Assembly: GCF_020921035.1 (NCBI RefSeq)
Contig: NC_063156.1
Coordinates: 5,084,001-5,148,000, forward strand
Length of the DNA: 64,000 nt
From: Rhodamnia argentea
Taxonomy: Eukaryota > Streptophyta > Magnoliopsida > Myrtales > Myrtaceae
Direction of reading: 5' to 3'
Below the pieces are notes generated by a model, which ran no database searches, was not told the origin of the DNA, and saw nothing but the letters and a program-made list of their open reading frames with translations. Both the position numbers and the translations under genes were made by a program. This document shows, piece by piece, positions 36,376 through 49,250 of the stretch. How positions within the stretch are numbered: the first letter of the stretch is position 1; every line of letters starts with the position of its first letter.

Positions 36376-36515
36376 TCCCCAGCTTCCATTTTCATTTCAA
36401 TAGTTGATAATAATGAATGATACTAATTTCTTTGTGCTGCTATTTTTTTCCATTTTCATTTCATATGATGATTTGCAGGCAAGTCAGACACAGCTAACTA
36501 GGTCACTTCTCTCTC

Positions 36516-36517
36516 TA

Positions 36518-36524
<7 letters not shown>
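36516..36524 (+). promoter_or_regulatory. TATA-like element of the BTB/NPH3 gene
   Basis: TATATATAT is followed at once by a (TC)n tract (36526-36552). The start codon is about 450 nt downstream, leaving a long pyrimidine-rich leader. Confidence 0.45.

Positions 36525-36525
<1 letters not shown>

Positions 36526-36552
<27 letters not shown>
36526..36552. repeat. (TC)n microsatellite in the leader
   Basis: About 13 TC units. Confidence 0.9.
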
Positions 36553-36971
36553 GGGGGAGACATTGACGCTATTATATTCTTCTTCTGCGTCTTTACTCAC
36601 CTTGTTGCCTCTTCACATTCTCTCTTCTCTCTCAGACTCTCCTCCTCTGCACTATACAGCAACACCAGAGAGAGAGGGAAAAGGAGAGAGCGAGCGTCTC
36701 CACCGATCGACCACTTACTAGCACTGTGTCACTACACGACAGAGCCCATTTGCTTCGAAACGCCATCGACAGGAGAAAAAAATTCAAAGTCGCCGGATTT
36801 TTTCTGTTTGTCTTGTTTCCCCATCTCCGAATATGGCCTTGTTTCTTGTTCCCCACTTCTCACTTTCTTGTCCTCTCGCATCTCTGTCTCGGTTTGTTGG
36901 CTAATCTTTCTGCCCCCTTTTAAATTTTCCATTTTGCTGCTTGAGAGCCCGGGGTTTTTGCTACTCGGGTC

Positions 36972-39794
36972 ATGGAAGCTCTCTGTGATCTTCAAGTGGA
37001 CGTCAATGGCGAAGAGACTTTTATGGTGAACAAGGTGATTCTTCTGCAACCCAGCTTCATCCTCCGAGAATAAAAATGCAACCTTTTTCATCTAAACCCA
37101 GTATTTCCCAATCGCTATCTGAGGGCCGACTATGCGCTATGTCTTTTCGTTCCGTAATTTTAGTTTTGCAGTTCCAAAGGACCGTTCTTTGAGGTCCTGT
37201 AGTTTCCAATTTGTTTTGCATTCAAATGTAGCAGCTTTCAATTTCCTTCTTCCTCATGCAAAAGTTTCTCAATAAAAAAATCATCCTTTTCATTCGAAAT
37301 TGCAATTTTTGACAGAACCGTCCACCATTAAAATCTCCAAGTTGCAACTACATTTGCAGATTGTGGGTCATAGGAACAAGACCCTTCTTTCTTGCATCTA
37401 TTTTGGATCATAAGCACAGAGAGTTCACATTAAAAAGCTTGTGTCTTTATGTGCTGTTTCGGCTGAGTAATTTATTGGAGTCGTTAGGGCCTTAAATGCA
37501 CATCCTCGTCATTTGTTTCTATCCAATTTCAAGTCCCTTTTTGTGGTGGAGTGTACAAAATGTTGCTTTCATGGCCATTTTTTTACTGTTCTCATCCTTC
37601 TTTGCAGGGCTTTGCTGCAAATATGGATCGTTGCTCGTTTGTTATTTATTTATTTTTTTTCAATGCGAATTCAATGCCTAATAGCGACCTCTCACCTCTC
37701 TGGTGTAGCAAATTGGTTGAGAGAATATGCTCTTTCTGTTTTGTTTCGTTTTTCTTCTCTCATTTAAATTTCCTGGCTTTGCTGCTTGAGATTAAATCCT
37801 TCTTTGCATTCAACTAAGATAGTGATTTCGAGATTTCTTTAGTCTGATTTCCTAGATTTATTCCTATAGTGTTCGTTGGGAAATTTTACTTAAAAGAAAT
37901 TGGTATTCCTTGCAATTCTTCACTTTGACAGTTTGGTTAATTGGAGTGGGGTACTTTTTTTCTTTTTTTTTTCCATATGGGCTGACTCAGTTTTTGTGTG
38001 ATTCTTTGCAGAAAATCCTCTCTTCGTATTCAGGAAGATTGGGCAAATTGTTCAGCAAATCAAGCTGCTCTACTGGGAACCTGAAAGTGATATTCAATGA
38101 CTTTCCAGGGGGAGCAGAGAGCTTTGAGCTCGTGTGCAGGTTCTGTTACAACAGGAGCAAGACCGAAATAACTCCTCTCAACGCGACCCTCTTGAGTTGT
38201 GCTGCGAATTTCATGGAGATGAGCAATTCTATCTCGGGACACAGTAACTTAATTGAACAAACCGAGAAATCTCTTGAAGAGATCAGACATTGGACCTGGT
38301 CTGAACTTATGGTTGCACTCAGGCAGTGCCAAAATTCTTTTCCAGTGGCGAGTAAATCAGGCCTCCTCGAAAGATGCTTGGATTCTGTCACTACGAGATT
38401 GGCATTGGCGAGTGAACGGAGTCCAAGTCCGTCGACTTCTTCGTCGGATTATTCCGGGGTTCGGTTCTCGTGTGAAACAAAGAGCACGGAGAGTTTGAAG
38501 AGCAGCTTCTCCCGAGCAAATTGGTGGTTTGAAGATCTCTTAGTCATAGATGTGAGTTTGCTCGTGATGATGGTTGGGTCCATGATCAAGCAAAAAGTCG
38601 AACACGCTGCAATTAGTAAGTTCCTCTTCTTTTACCAGAAATCCAAGTTCCACACTGCCATGTCTCATGAGAAGTGCAAAATCATGGAAACGGTGGTCGA
38701 TTTGCTCCATAGTCTGGAGCCAAGTTCCGTCCCTTGCAAAAGCTTATTTGGGATTCTGAGAGTCGCACTGGGTTTGAACATAAGCAAAGGTAGCCGAAAC
38801 AAGTTAGAGATTATGATCGCCTCTCAGATTGATCAAGCGACATTGGACAATTTGCTTGTTCCATCTCCTCAAGGAACGAACTCTTTGTATGACACAAATC
38901 TTGTAGTAAGGCTAGTGAAAGCATTTCTGAAGGAAGGAACTAGTGGAGTGCCTGAAGTGCAGTTGAAGAAAGTGGCTAACTTAATGGATCTGTACATAGC
39001 TGAAGTAGCGCCTGATCCGTATCTGAAACCTTCGAAGTTCCTCGCTTTGGCTACGGTCCTTCCTGATTCTGCTCGAGACTCGTTCGACTGCATGTATCAT
39101 GCTGTGGACATGTACATGGAGGTACTTATTTCTGCTGAGTCATTGTTGCTATGATGGATACAAAACGAAAAACCTTTCGAAAGATATCATATGTTAGCTT
39201 AATGATCTTTATCCTCAGTCGGTTTCATGCTCAAGCGGGGACCTTTGACAGCTTGATTTAAAAATTGATGAAACTTCTCCAATAAAATACGATTTTTACC
39301 TCAAATATTTGGTTTCCTTGGACTTAATTTGTTTTTCTTTCCATAAGGTGCATGCGGGATTGTCTGAAGAAGAAAAGATCAAGATCTGCCGTGCCTTGAA
39401 TTATCGGAAGCTCTCAGCCGAAGCTTGCAAACATCTTTCAGAGAATTCAAATTTCCCATCCAAGATTATCATGCAAGCTCTAAATTCTCAAGAATTCAGG
39501 CTCAAAAGCTTGATCCGGGTGTCCAGCAACACTAGTGCCTTCACCAGTTCACCTTGTAGTTTCAGTGGCAACATCAAGAAAGACGAGGCAGGCGAACAGA
39601 TAGTACTCTATGCAGGGGACCTCGATCTTTCGACCGATAATGTGAGGCTTAGGGCTCAATTGCAAGGGATGCAATCGAGAGTGACAGAATTAGAGAAACT
39701 TTGCCGGAAAATGCAGACTCAAATGGCCAAGGTACTCAGATCGAGAGTGTCGTCAAGCCACAGAAGCAGATCTTTACCGAGGCTTTGCTCGTGA
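36972..39794 (+). CDS. BTB/POZ-NPH3 domain protein (At3g22104-like)
   Basis: Three exons, 36972-37034, 38012-39121 and 39348-39794, all phase 0, give 539 residues. Residues 1-95 are a divergent BTB domain: MEALCDLQVDVNGEETFMV, then LGKLFSK and VIFNDFPGGAESFEL, the block that marks NPH3/RPT2-like proteins. The NPH3 domain starts at about residue 190 with WWFEDLLVIDVSLL and runs to YHAVDMYMEVHAGLSEEEK, ALNYRKLSAEACKHLSEN and IIMQALNSQEFRL. The C-terminus has a coiled coil (NVRLRAQLQGMQSRVTELEK) and a Ser/Arg tail. Family members act as CUL3 ligase adaptors or plasma-membrane scaffolds in phototropism and auxin signalling. The role of this subgroup is unknown to me. The short first exon that splits the BTB domain is a family habit. 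No lesion is seen. Confidence 0.92.
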
Positions 39795-42280
39795 TAATAC
39801 TAGGCAAATAACTTATGAATCTTCTGTTTTCTTAGATATTTGTGAGGGTTGTATAGCGAGAGCAATGTGTCCTTATGCTTGCTTGCTTTTTTTTTTCCCT
39901 TGCCCACCTTCTCTTTTTGTGCAAATTGAGCTTGAGGTCAATGGTGAGTTGTTTCTTTTGCAAGAGATTCAGATCATGGTTGTACAGCAACAGGGAAGAG
40001 GAAAGAGAGCTTGCATTTTTGCAGACAAAAAGCATGGAATGTATTAGCACATGCATGCCCCGAGTGTCATGTCTCCTAGGTCAAGTCCTTTTCCATGTCA
40101 TTCTCACTCAAGACAACTGATAATGCCAAATTGGCTTGTTCTCTTTACAGTTCACACAACCCAGCACCAAACCACAAAGCTTTGAAACCTGACGTGCTGT
40201 CTCCAACTCTTGCTGAGCATCACAGCACAACTGGCATCTTATGACCAGTTTTTTTAACATGAATAATTACTAAACACTACATAATTACCTCATCCAATCG
40301 AAGAAAAAAAGAACCTTAGCTCATGTCCTGTGACAGTAAAAATGGCTGATAACATTGCAACTTGTACCCACCACATGATAAATTACTTGGGAAAGATTTA
40401 ATTCTGGGAAAGAGAGATTAAAATTGTAGAGTGAAGCCAACACAGTGGTTGACCTGCCAGAATAGGATGATAATTTGGGTAAGATGATGAACAGGGCACA
40501 TGTGGTTGCCCAGATAGAGTGAGATTTGCTATCAGGCAATATTTCTTCAGTCACTCTTTTGGACAGTAGCTCTTTCTATAGACTTCTAACTATAGCACGA
40601 CATATATGTATGTATGTTACACTAGCACTTGGCATTATTGGAGGTAGGTACCATGTCTGAATCCCAACTCCCAAGAATACCAAACCTTCATATTTCACAT
40701 AAAAAAAAAAAAAATTGCTTCTTTTTTCCTTCGCTGTAGTGAAGAAAGAAAGATTAACCGGATGATCATATGTTACTAGGTATGACTTGCATGCTACCAT
40801 GCCAGTGGTGTATCTGGCGTTTCCTCTGTCACACCATTGACTAAATTTTATTTCAGTTGTACCTATCATTTTCAATTCTTAGGAGATGCAGAGCACACCT
40901 AAGATTTATATTTATCTATCCCCCAGACAAATTATTAGGACTAATTGAAAACATGATGAAATTTCTGTACCTTCACACGTTTTAAAATGCAAATAGCTAA
41001 AATTTTAGTATGAGATGGCGCGGCTAATCATCTATAAAAATGGGTTTATGCAAGATGGTCCCCGGCCAATAAAAAAACTCGATTTAACAATGTTTCAGTC
41101 AGGCAGGCTTGGGGTTCCTCGATGAGCATTTGTTTTAGGAGAGATGTCTTGCCTAATAATAATTAAATGTTCATGATCTTTCAAGAAAGAAATGAAGGAA
41201 TGTTCGTTCAACCAAGTTGCAAAAACAGAGACCCTACCACCAACTTACCCTCGTTTTTCTTTTTTAGGGAAAATGGTATGAACTGGGGGGCGAGCACGGG
41301 GCGGCCCAGGCTACAAGGCGATTATGGCCCGGCCGGCACAGATCGGCCTCGGCATTTACAGTCTATAGCTATGTAATTAACACGCTTGTCACTACGGATA
41401 TTAATCAAGAATCGACGCTTTCTTAAGAAGTCACGTGTGGAGCGATATCACAAACTAAAGACTAGTGAGAAGATAAATGAATAATGGACTTTCAAATCGA
41501 AATGAAGTTCCCTCATATGAAAAGCACCTCTGGCTGAAACCAAGAGAGATGTCAATCATCAAGTAATTAGGTCACTAATTAAACAAGTAATTATCAAATT
41601 AAAAGGCAAAAAATGCCGGGAGAGTGTGATCTTTCCTTAGACGCTACTCCTGTTTCTGTCCCCCCATGCCACGAGGTCTCACGTATTTACACGATCGAGG
41701 AAAAAAGACACGATTTTAAGGATCGCATCTAAACTTCCGACAAATAATCAGAATATTAAAAAAGGAACTCCTTGATTGAATTTTAATTTGCCGAAATGAT
41801 CGAAGCTTTGAGTCGAAGCAACAGGTCGTTTGACCGTTGAATCGATGTGGTGTGTCTCCTCCTTTTGAAGCAGGGAAAAATAGACAGAGACAGAGATAGA
41901 GACATGATTTTGATGAAGGACAGAAATTGTGAAATGAATTTGAATTGATGCAGGGAAAGTTTTAATTCTAGAATCAAATTTTACGAGAGAGACATGATTG
42001 TTACATTAGGTACCTTGTTGTTAATTTCTCCTAACATGTTAGGCAATGACTAGACGGCCATATCGCCTATTTCCGAAAATACTAAATTGACATATTATCA
42101 AAAGGTTTCGTATCAAATTAGTACAAGCGAAAAGCTTAGTCCTAAATTGATAAATTGTCTAAAAGTTTAGAACTTAATTGGCATAATTGAAATGTTTAGA
42201 ATTAAGTCGGCCGCTGTACAATAAATTTGAGACTTTTTGAACAATTTTCACGCTTTGAACATCCCTTCTTCCTCCATTCT
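39795..42280. other. Intergenic, 3' region of the NPH3 gene; no other gene
   Basis: No coding or RNA feature could be supported. A lone foldback arm lies at its right end (42080-42260). Confidence 0.45.
42080..42260. repeat. Solo arm of the foldback/MULE-like family
   Basis: Repeated 'agtttagaacttaattgg' and 'cttagtcctaaattg' phrases end in TTTTTGAACAATTTTCACG, the outer-end motif of the element at 32481. No inverted partner is seen nearby. Confidence 0.6.
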
Positions 42281-42289
42281 CTATGCAAA

Positions 42290-42800
42290 GATTTCGACCA
42301 TTTGATCGTACACTTCAAAGAATCTTAAGTGATAATGTACGTCAAGCGATTCTCAATAAGGTAATATATTGATTGAAAAGTTTCGTTGTCACTCGAGAAT
42401 ACAGAATATATAGAATTGGAGAGTGGCAAAATGTACTTTTGCTTATGTGTGCAGTTGGAGTTTGTGAAACATGTATAATGGAGTAAATTAGTGCAATTTG
42501 GAAATAAGTCCTTTTCTTTTGTCAAACTGGATTATTGTCACCGGGTCCTGATCTTTGTTCATGTGCTTGTTAACTGAAATTAAAACAATTTGTACACTGA
42601 GTGCCTTTGGATCATCCAGTATAGTAGGATCCGCTTGCTTTATTTATGGACCCGCCGGACCCGACTGTTTAAATGAACCGGGCCACATACATCCGGTCCA
42701 CCCAATACTTTTTCCACATGTTGTAGTTCCCAATTCACATACGTCTATTTTCCTTCACCAACGAGAGGAAATGATTTTGTGCAAACTAATTTAGCCATTT
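42290..42800. repeat. Duplicated 3' flank of the terpene synthase pair
   Basis: This flank matches 50790-51285 in order, for example 'ctggattattgtcaccgg', 'gtgcctttggatcat' and 'gtttaaatgaaccggg'. It shows that the tandem duplication reached about 500 bp beyond the stop codon. Confidence 0.85.
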
Positions 42801-43483
42801 TTTTTTTATCATAGCGCAAAAGAAACGGGTTTCATTATCAAGGAATGCACATGGCCCCATCCGGAGCTCCGTTGCATCTCTACCTCGATACACAATATGC
42901 CATCCAAACAAGGTTATAAGCCATCCGCACAAAAGACAAATAGAAAGTCGAGTGATCGAATACTTGTTCATCTTCTTTTACGCCATGTCAATCTGTTCTG
43001 TAATGCACTCCGGAGCCTCCGACTCGAAGACCCCCTTCTCTTGCATGTAGCACCGTATTGAGTTCGTCATCTCTCCCCTCTTTAACTTAGCCTGCTAGGG
43101 TTGTAGTTTCGCCAATTACTTTATAATAAGCTATTTCAAAGATTATGAATATGTGGATATTAATTTCACATGGAATAGAGAAAGCCGGAAGAATGTGTGC
43201 CGAGGAGGTAGCGAGATCGTTGGTAAGACGGAAAATCAAGGACGGCAGCCGCAAGAGATCATGGTACTGTTCTAGGGATTCAGGTTCCTCCTTCCTCATG
43301 CTGGGGCTTGATAAGAAGTAAGCATGAGTCAACATGACCTGCCCTGGGGATGATACCCACCCATTGTTCAAGTACTCTTCAGCTCCTGGGACGATCTTGT
43401 TGTAACTCTATTTTGCTTCTTGCAAGAAGGTTTGCACCAGTCATACCACTGCAAAACGATCGAAATGCCAGATTTCCGTATCA

Positions 43484-43735
<252 letters not shown>

Positions 43736-44705
43736 TCAACTTCTAAAATACAGCAACATTATTAACTCCAAGTACATCGAAAGAGCGACGGACCTGCGAA
43801 CAGCCTCCGTGAATAGCTCCAGTTCGTCCAATGACCCGAAAACGTCGTACACATCATCGAGGACAAGGATCAGCGGGAACACTTTGGCCATCCCTTTCCG
43901 ACAATTACCAAGCGGAGGCTCGTTTGCAATTCCAACCGCCCAAAAGAAGCACGCCATTAGTCTATCCCTCGCAAAGCTCAACTCTTTTGCCAGGCTAACA
44001 TTAATCCACCATCTGCAATAACTCAAAGAGTATAATTCGACTGTAAGCATTGCAATGTCTAATATCCTTATCGCCCATCAATTCCAACATCAATTCTAGG
44101 ATTTTATCCTAATGAGTTTGTAGACTGACCCCAACGTTTCCTGAAGATCTCTTTGGCGACTTGATTGCAACGTGTTGAAGTGGGTCACCGCAATTTCGAG
44201 GATCCGATGATTCGCGTATCAGCGTCTGCTATGATAAGCTTCGATGGATCGTCGACCTTCTAGCAACAGTATTCTGCGGTGCAGAGGCAGTTCTAATTCA
44301 TGGCTCACTCGGTCTCGAAGATCTTTGCTGATGTCGCAGTCAGGGTTTCTGAGATGTTCGAGGGCGAATGCTTTAAACTCGTGCAAGATGTCTTCTTCTT
44401 CAAAGGCCAAATTGTAGGCTCCACAAAGATTCAGCATACCTTGGACGTCACTACCAAGAGTCTTCACAAAAAAACCACTTTCGTCCATAAAAATCTTGGA
44501 AACATCTGTTTTTCCGTGGCTAAGATTAGCCATCTGATTAGAGAAAAATCCTTTGGAGCTGTTCCTTAATGAAATCTCGCTGCCCTAATAATATGTTCAT
44601 GGGAGAATATGATGAGGTCCTATGCTCTGAGCTGTTATATGTCTCTACAAGTGTTTAGCATACAACAATTCAATGTTTAAGGTGATTACGGAATAATTAT
44701 TGTCT

Positions 44706-45108
44706 CTTGAGATAATTGCGTTGGAAGTCCTAAAATTATCACGAAAGTACAATTGAGTTCTAAAACTTTCAAAAAGTGCAATCAAGTCCAAAAACTTATC
44801 ACGAAAGTACAATCAAGTCCTAAAACTTTCAAAAGGTGCAATCAAATCCTAAACTTGTTATGAAAGTGCAACAAGGTCCTAAAAATTTTAAAATTTGTAA
44901 TCGACGTAAGGGCTTGATTTCACCAATTTCACAAGTTTTAGGACTTTATTGCATTTTCATGATAAGTTTTAGGACTTAATTGCACCTTTTAAAAATTTTA
45001 GAACTTGAGTGCAATTTCGTGACAAGTTTTAAGACTTTATTGTCTTTTTAAAAAAATTTAGGAATTGATTGTACTTTCATGACAAGTTTGAGGACTTTCA
45101 ATGCATCC
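44706..45108. repeat. Foldback made of short tandem units, in the pseudogene's intron 2
   Basis: The left half (44706-44900) is about four tandem copies of a ~45-bp unit with 'aagtcctaaaacttatcacgaaagt' and 'caatcaagtcctaaaactttcaaaa' phrases. The right half (44918-45108) is the inverted counterpart ('ttttaggacttaattgcacc', 'acaagttttaggactttattgcattttcatga'). The two halves would fold into an imperfect hairpin about 190 bp long. The units resemble the arms of the element at 620-1730. Confidence 0.85.
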
Positions 45109-45499
45109 TTTTATTTCTTATAATCACTTCAAACCTGCATATACAAAAAGTTAGTATAATAATCTCACTTTCGAGAATTATCTTCTAACAGTTTTGTTTT
45201 ATCAGATTTAGGATGAATTACCTTGGGAAACATGAAAGCCATGCCGTCTAAGAATCCTCAAAGCCAAGTGCCATGCCATGCAGAGACTTTTCCAGGCTCG
45301 TATCGACCCCATCCGGAGATAGACATCTGTGAAGAGCTCTCAAGATGTCTTCCTCGAAGTGACATCCCCAATCCTAGGCGCTGAATGTCGTCAACCAGAG
45401 CAAAATGTGGTTTATGACTTCAGCATTTTCGTCATTGAGGAGCACCTCTCACTTCTTCCTCCTCCTTCATTCGTGCCCTCTCTGTAGCTCATCCTGCAT

Positions 45500-46638
45500 T
45501 AGAAAAAAAGTGGCTATTGAACCCTAGAGAAGAAGATCCTATTTGCGTCACCCGCGTTGAACAATGACACCTATTATGGAGTTTTTTGAAGGGCATAGCG
45601 TCGACTATATATGTGCAACAAATGTAAAGAGACATAACGATAGAGAATAATTTCGCTTAGACTTCATGGAGAACACGAGGATAATCAAATTTTCAAAGAG
45701 GGGTATGCCTTGTTTGGTTGGACACCGTCCGACAATAATAAGGGAAGTCTTCGGTCTTTCAAAAATTAGCACACTAATCAGTATGGTCGTTCCTAAATCG
45801 GTATACTAATCAAAGTTGGCATACTTAAATGTCTCTGTAATTCACAAGACAAGGTAGGCTTTCTCACTTTACCAGCAACTCGTCGAAACTATTGATATAA
45901 ATATGTGAATTGTGTTAGAGAAGTCTCACGTCAAAAAAGTGGTATGGTGTGAAAACAATTAATATATCTAATGTGGCTTATAACTCATTAGATTAATTTT
46001 TTGAGTGAAAGCAGATGTAACTGAATATGATTGATCGGATTGGACTTGAGTTCTCTCTTCGCAATATTCTCGAATGAAGATATCTAACTTCTCCTGTGCG
46101 CCTTTAATCGAAACCGCAGGACTAGATTTGTGGGGGCGATTCACGACAAACCAGAGTGAGTTGATGTCGACCGTAGGACCACTTTCCTCATTATGCAGAC
46201 AAATCCCTCTTAATTTCCTTGGGGATACAATAATTAGACCCAGATTGATTCGGAATGGTCGATACCCATTTGCAAATATCCAAATTAGGGTAGTGGATGG
46301 TGACGCAGGGTGCCGCGCATTTTATATATATGAGAATTTTCTTCTTTCATTTATTTATTTTTACTCGTACCAATGGAAACAAGTTAGTTGAGAAATGCTG
46401 AAATATATTCCGCATCACTTGACGATTGGTTTGTACGATCTTTTGTATACATGTGATCTCCCTCCACCTTTCGGTTTAAAGGAATAAACTTTTAGATTGA
46501 ACTTTGAAATATGGTATTAGAGCCAGGTTTCGCCTTAGCTTATTTCGCGCACACAATCCATTCCATTCATCAAATTCCATATGCCATTTCTAATCCGGCT
46601 TTGTACGTGAGAGGGGATGTCGGAACATATTCCATATG
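45500..46638. other. Pseudogene intron 1, part without recognised insert
   Basis: No gene or known repeat could be supported. Confidence 0.35.
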
Positions 46639-46787
46639 GAACTACTAACCTAACAGTCTAACAATACCGTCGGTTATTTCTGACCACACGATCTTCCAAT
46701 CAATGAGTGCTTCATAAAAACACGTGATAATGGTGTGGATTTACAGTTGAAATTATACTGTCCCCGGCAGTATCGTCAACATTTCCC
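46639..46787. mobile_element. MITE related to the one at 14776-14973
   Basis: It starts GGAACTACTAACC and ends ACATTTCCC. It shares 'accgtcggttatttctgacc', the 'caatgagtgctt.ataaaa' core and an inverted 'gcagtatcgtc' end with the first copy. No clear target duplication is visible. It lies inside intron 1 of the terpene synthase pseudogene. Confidence 0.65.
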
Positions 46788-48179
46788 TACTCTATATCGC
46801 TTGATTATTGTCATTTATATGCTTTTTATATGCACATGGGTATTAATTCTATTCTAAATAAGGAAGCCAACCTTGAGTATTGATACCAATTGGATTGAGT
46901 CGAATAAAATTGACCAAAAGTAAAGAGAACATCCGCCGACATCTTGTTGGAAAAGAATGATTTATAATTATACGTACAGGTGACTTTCCATAGTGAAGCC
47001 TCGGTTTCTTCTCGCTTACCGCGTGTTTTTTCTTTTATTTTTTTGTGGAAAGGAAAATTTTCATTTCACTTTCTAAGACAGGTACATAACTTCGGGATAA
47101 ATATACAATCAAACAAAGCAAGTAAATCTGAAAGATAAATTAACTATTTGCCACATTGAAGCCTGGGTTTCCTATGCGTCATTTCCATTCCATCTCCTTT
47201 CTCTTGCCGTGGGTCCATTTTTCTTGACTTCTCTTCACTCACATGCAAATGTTCAAAGTGCTAGAGGCTCGAGTTTGTCTGTTCTAATTTAAATCTGTCA
47301 TTTGCTGTCTTAAATCCGACAATTCAAAAAAGAATTATGTGTGAAATTTAAAATGGAAGCCTGCAATATGGTACGGTCATTAGTCTAACTTGTACGTATG
47401 CTCGTGAAAGTTTTTCCTGAAGTTCCCCGAGGCACGAACTAGGGGCACACCAGAAGACCTTTTACAGCTGAGATTGCCGTTCACACTCGTTCCTCCCCGC
47501 CTGCATCGCTCAAAGGCATCTGCTTCAGGGCATCTGCTTTGGCTTGACTGAACATCGATGTAGCTGGACTTGTCGATGGAACCAAGGCGGCACTTGTCGA
47601 TGGTTCCTCAAAATCGGATGCTCTCGCATCACCAAGGCATCTGCTCAAGGGCTTGCTTCCAACATCTGCGACGTGATCTTTCTATTGCAGATGTGACACC
47701 ATACCAGATAAAAAAACAAGAGAAAATAGACAAACCAGCCTCCACCGTTCCTTTCCCTCTGCTAATATTTAGATGATTATGATGTTCCATATACGGTTTT
47801 CAATTACCAGATAGATATTTACAGCCGTTAATTACGACCGCTACTTTAACAGATGGATATTTGCATGTAAGCGCGAAGAGAAGTCGGTGTTCGAAGTCAC
47901 TGCCTTCTTTGATCGCAGATAGGTCCCCATTTATAGAAACATCTCGGACCTATGGAAGTCTTCAGCCGTGCTGAGATTCTTTTGGTCACATGCTTGACGT
48001 TGAGGTGATTGATGGCAGATGCTATCCCGTTCTCGGACAAAATCGCAGGACGGTTCGCGACAAGCATCACAAAGAGAAACAAAAAGAACTCATCCCATCG
48101 ATGAATTATAAATCCAATATTACTTCTAAGCAATACCAATCAAACTGGGAGATATATGTTGAATCATGTAATATTCATC

Positions 48180-48208
48180 TTGACAAGAAATTATCTACAT
48201 AATATGAT
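48180..48208 (+). promoter_or_regulatory. Relict plastid (sigma70-type) promoter of trnV
   Basis: TTGACA (48180-48185) and TATGAT (48203-48208) are separated by 17 nt, an ideal bacterial-type -35/-10 pair for the plastid-encoded RNA polymerase, 21 nt before the tRNA exon. It should have no role in the nucleus. Confidence 0.8.
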
Positions 48209-48229
48209 AAAATATGTATCACAAACACA

Positions 48230-48268
48230 AGGGCTATAGCTCAGTTAGGTAGAGCACCTTGTTTACAC
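48230..48268 (+). pseudogene. 5' exon of plastid trnV-UAC, 39 nt
   Basis: The sequence runs from AGGGCTATAGCTCAG through box A-like GTTAGGTAGAGC to GTTTACAC, ending where the plastid group II intron begins in the anticodon loop. One base differs from the form I recall (CACCTT for CACCTC). The 3' exon is absent, so no tRNA can be made. Confidence 0.88.
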
Positions 48269-48439
48269 GCGCGCCAATGTTTTTCAGAGGAGTCCATCAC
48301 ATCATGTAATCAAAAGAATTTATCTTATTGAGAAATCCATGTCTTACTCCGTAAGGTTTAGGGAACACTTTTTTTCCTTTTTCTTTTCTTTTTTTGTCTA
48401 TTCTTTCCTTCTTCCTCCTCCATTCACCGCGCCTTGCCC

Positions 48440-48712
48440 ATGGCTAAGTAGGTAGCTCGTAACAATAGAAAAAATAAGAAAAAATCCAAAAAATTTGTTT
48501 AAAAAATCAAAATAATTCAAAAACAAATAAAAATTATCCACGTTAGCACCGATCATGCCACGTCAGATGGCCAGCATCCATGTCAGCGGTTGCCAATCAA
48601 AATAGGCCGGAAGAATTACATTGGCAAATCATCAAAAAGTTTAGGACTAAATTGTCCAAATTGAAAGATTTATGACTTAATTGCTGTAAAACAGGTCTAA
48701 AATTTTTCTTTT
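48440..48712. repeat. Truncated foldback/MULE-like element: right arm only
   Basis: 'aaaattatccacgttagcacc', 'catgccacgtcag' and 'gtttaggactaaattg' are the right-arm phrases of the family. The left arm is missing, and the plastid insertion ends about 70 bp to the left. Confidence 0.65.
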
Positions 48713-49029
48713 ATATAATATTCCCAAAAAAAGGGCTTAAGAACTGGTGCTTTTATAATGTAATTGAGTATTTGAAAAACGCACATGAATAGCATGCTGA
48801 GTCTAGAACAACATAACTTCTATCGTCATACATCAGTATGGTCGTTCCTGAATTAATATTCTAATTGTTTGTTACAAAAAGTAAAATATCTTTATCCAAA
48901 AAGGCTGATTTTGGATTTTTTTTTAGGTGAAAAGTGGGTTTTTTCTACTAAACTTGAATAGGAAATTAATTGGCAAGGAAGTTAAAAGCAAAAGAAAATT
49001 ATATTAAAGTGGCAGGCTCGAGATTTTGT

Positions 49030-49250
49030 CTAGAGGTTATGACCTAATGTCAAAATTGGTCCTGCAACTCTTCGCTAATATGTAAATTGGTCCTAGAAAT
49101 TTAAATTTGGTTAAGTTAGTCTTTATGATCGCGGATTGAATCAGTTTTAGTCCTAACTGACATGACATAACAATTACGGGACATAGACTTGTTGAGGTAC
49201 GTGAACAACTGTGTCAGCAAAATTTGAAAAAATTAACCCAAAAAAAAAAA
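49030..49250. repeat. Weak repeat arm, 'ttggtcctag' type
   Basis: 'gtcaaaattggtcctgcaac', 'taaattggtcctag' and 'actgacatgacataac' form another arm-like repeat; no partner is seen. Confidence 0.35.

Larger units (their letters stand above)
33467..36515. other. Intergenic and presumed NPH3-gene promoter
   Basis: No recognised gene. A TATA-like ATATTTATACC occurs near 36063, but no gene could be tied to it. Confidence 0.4.
48105..48368 (+). other. Plastid DNA insertion (NUPT): trnV-UAC 5' region
   Basis: The stretch reads like the chloroplast ndhC-trnV spacer, the 5' exon of trnV-UAC and the first ~100 nt of its group II intron ('gtttttcagaggagtccatcac', 'gaatttatcttattgagaaatcc', 'ttactccgtaaggttta'). 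The match is from memory. It sits in intron 1 of the terpene synthase pseudogene. The left edge is approximate; the right edge is where the sequence turns into a T-rich tract. The few differences from the plastid form that I recall suggest a rather young transfer. Confidence 0.85.

Noticed and set aside
48230-48304. A nuclear tRNA-Val gene
   Set aside because: Only the first 39 nt of the tRNA are present and the sequence continues into plastid group II intron; there is no 3' half.
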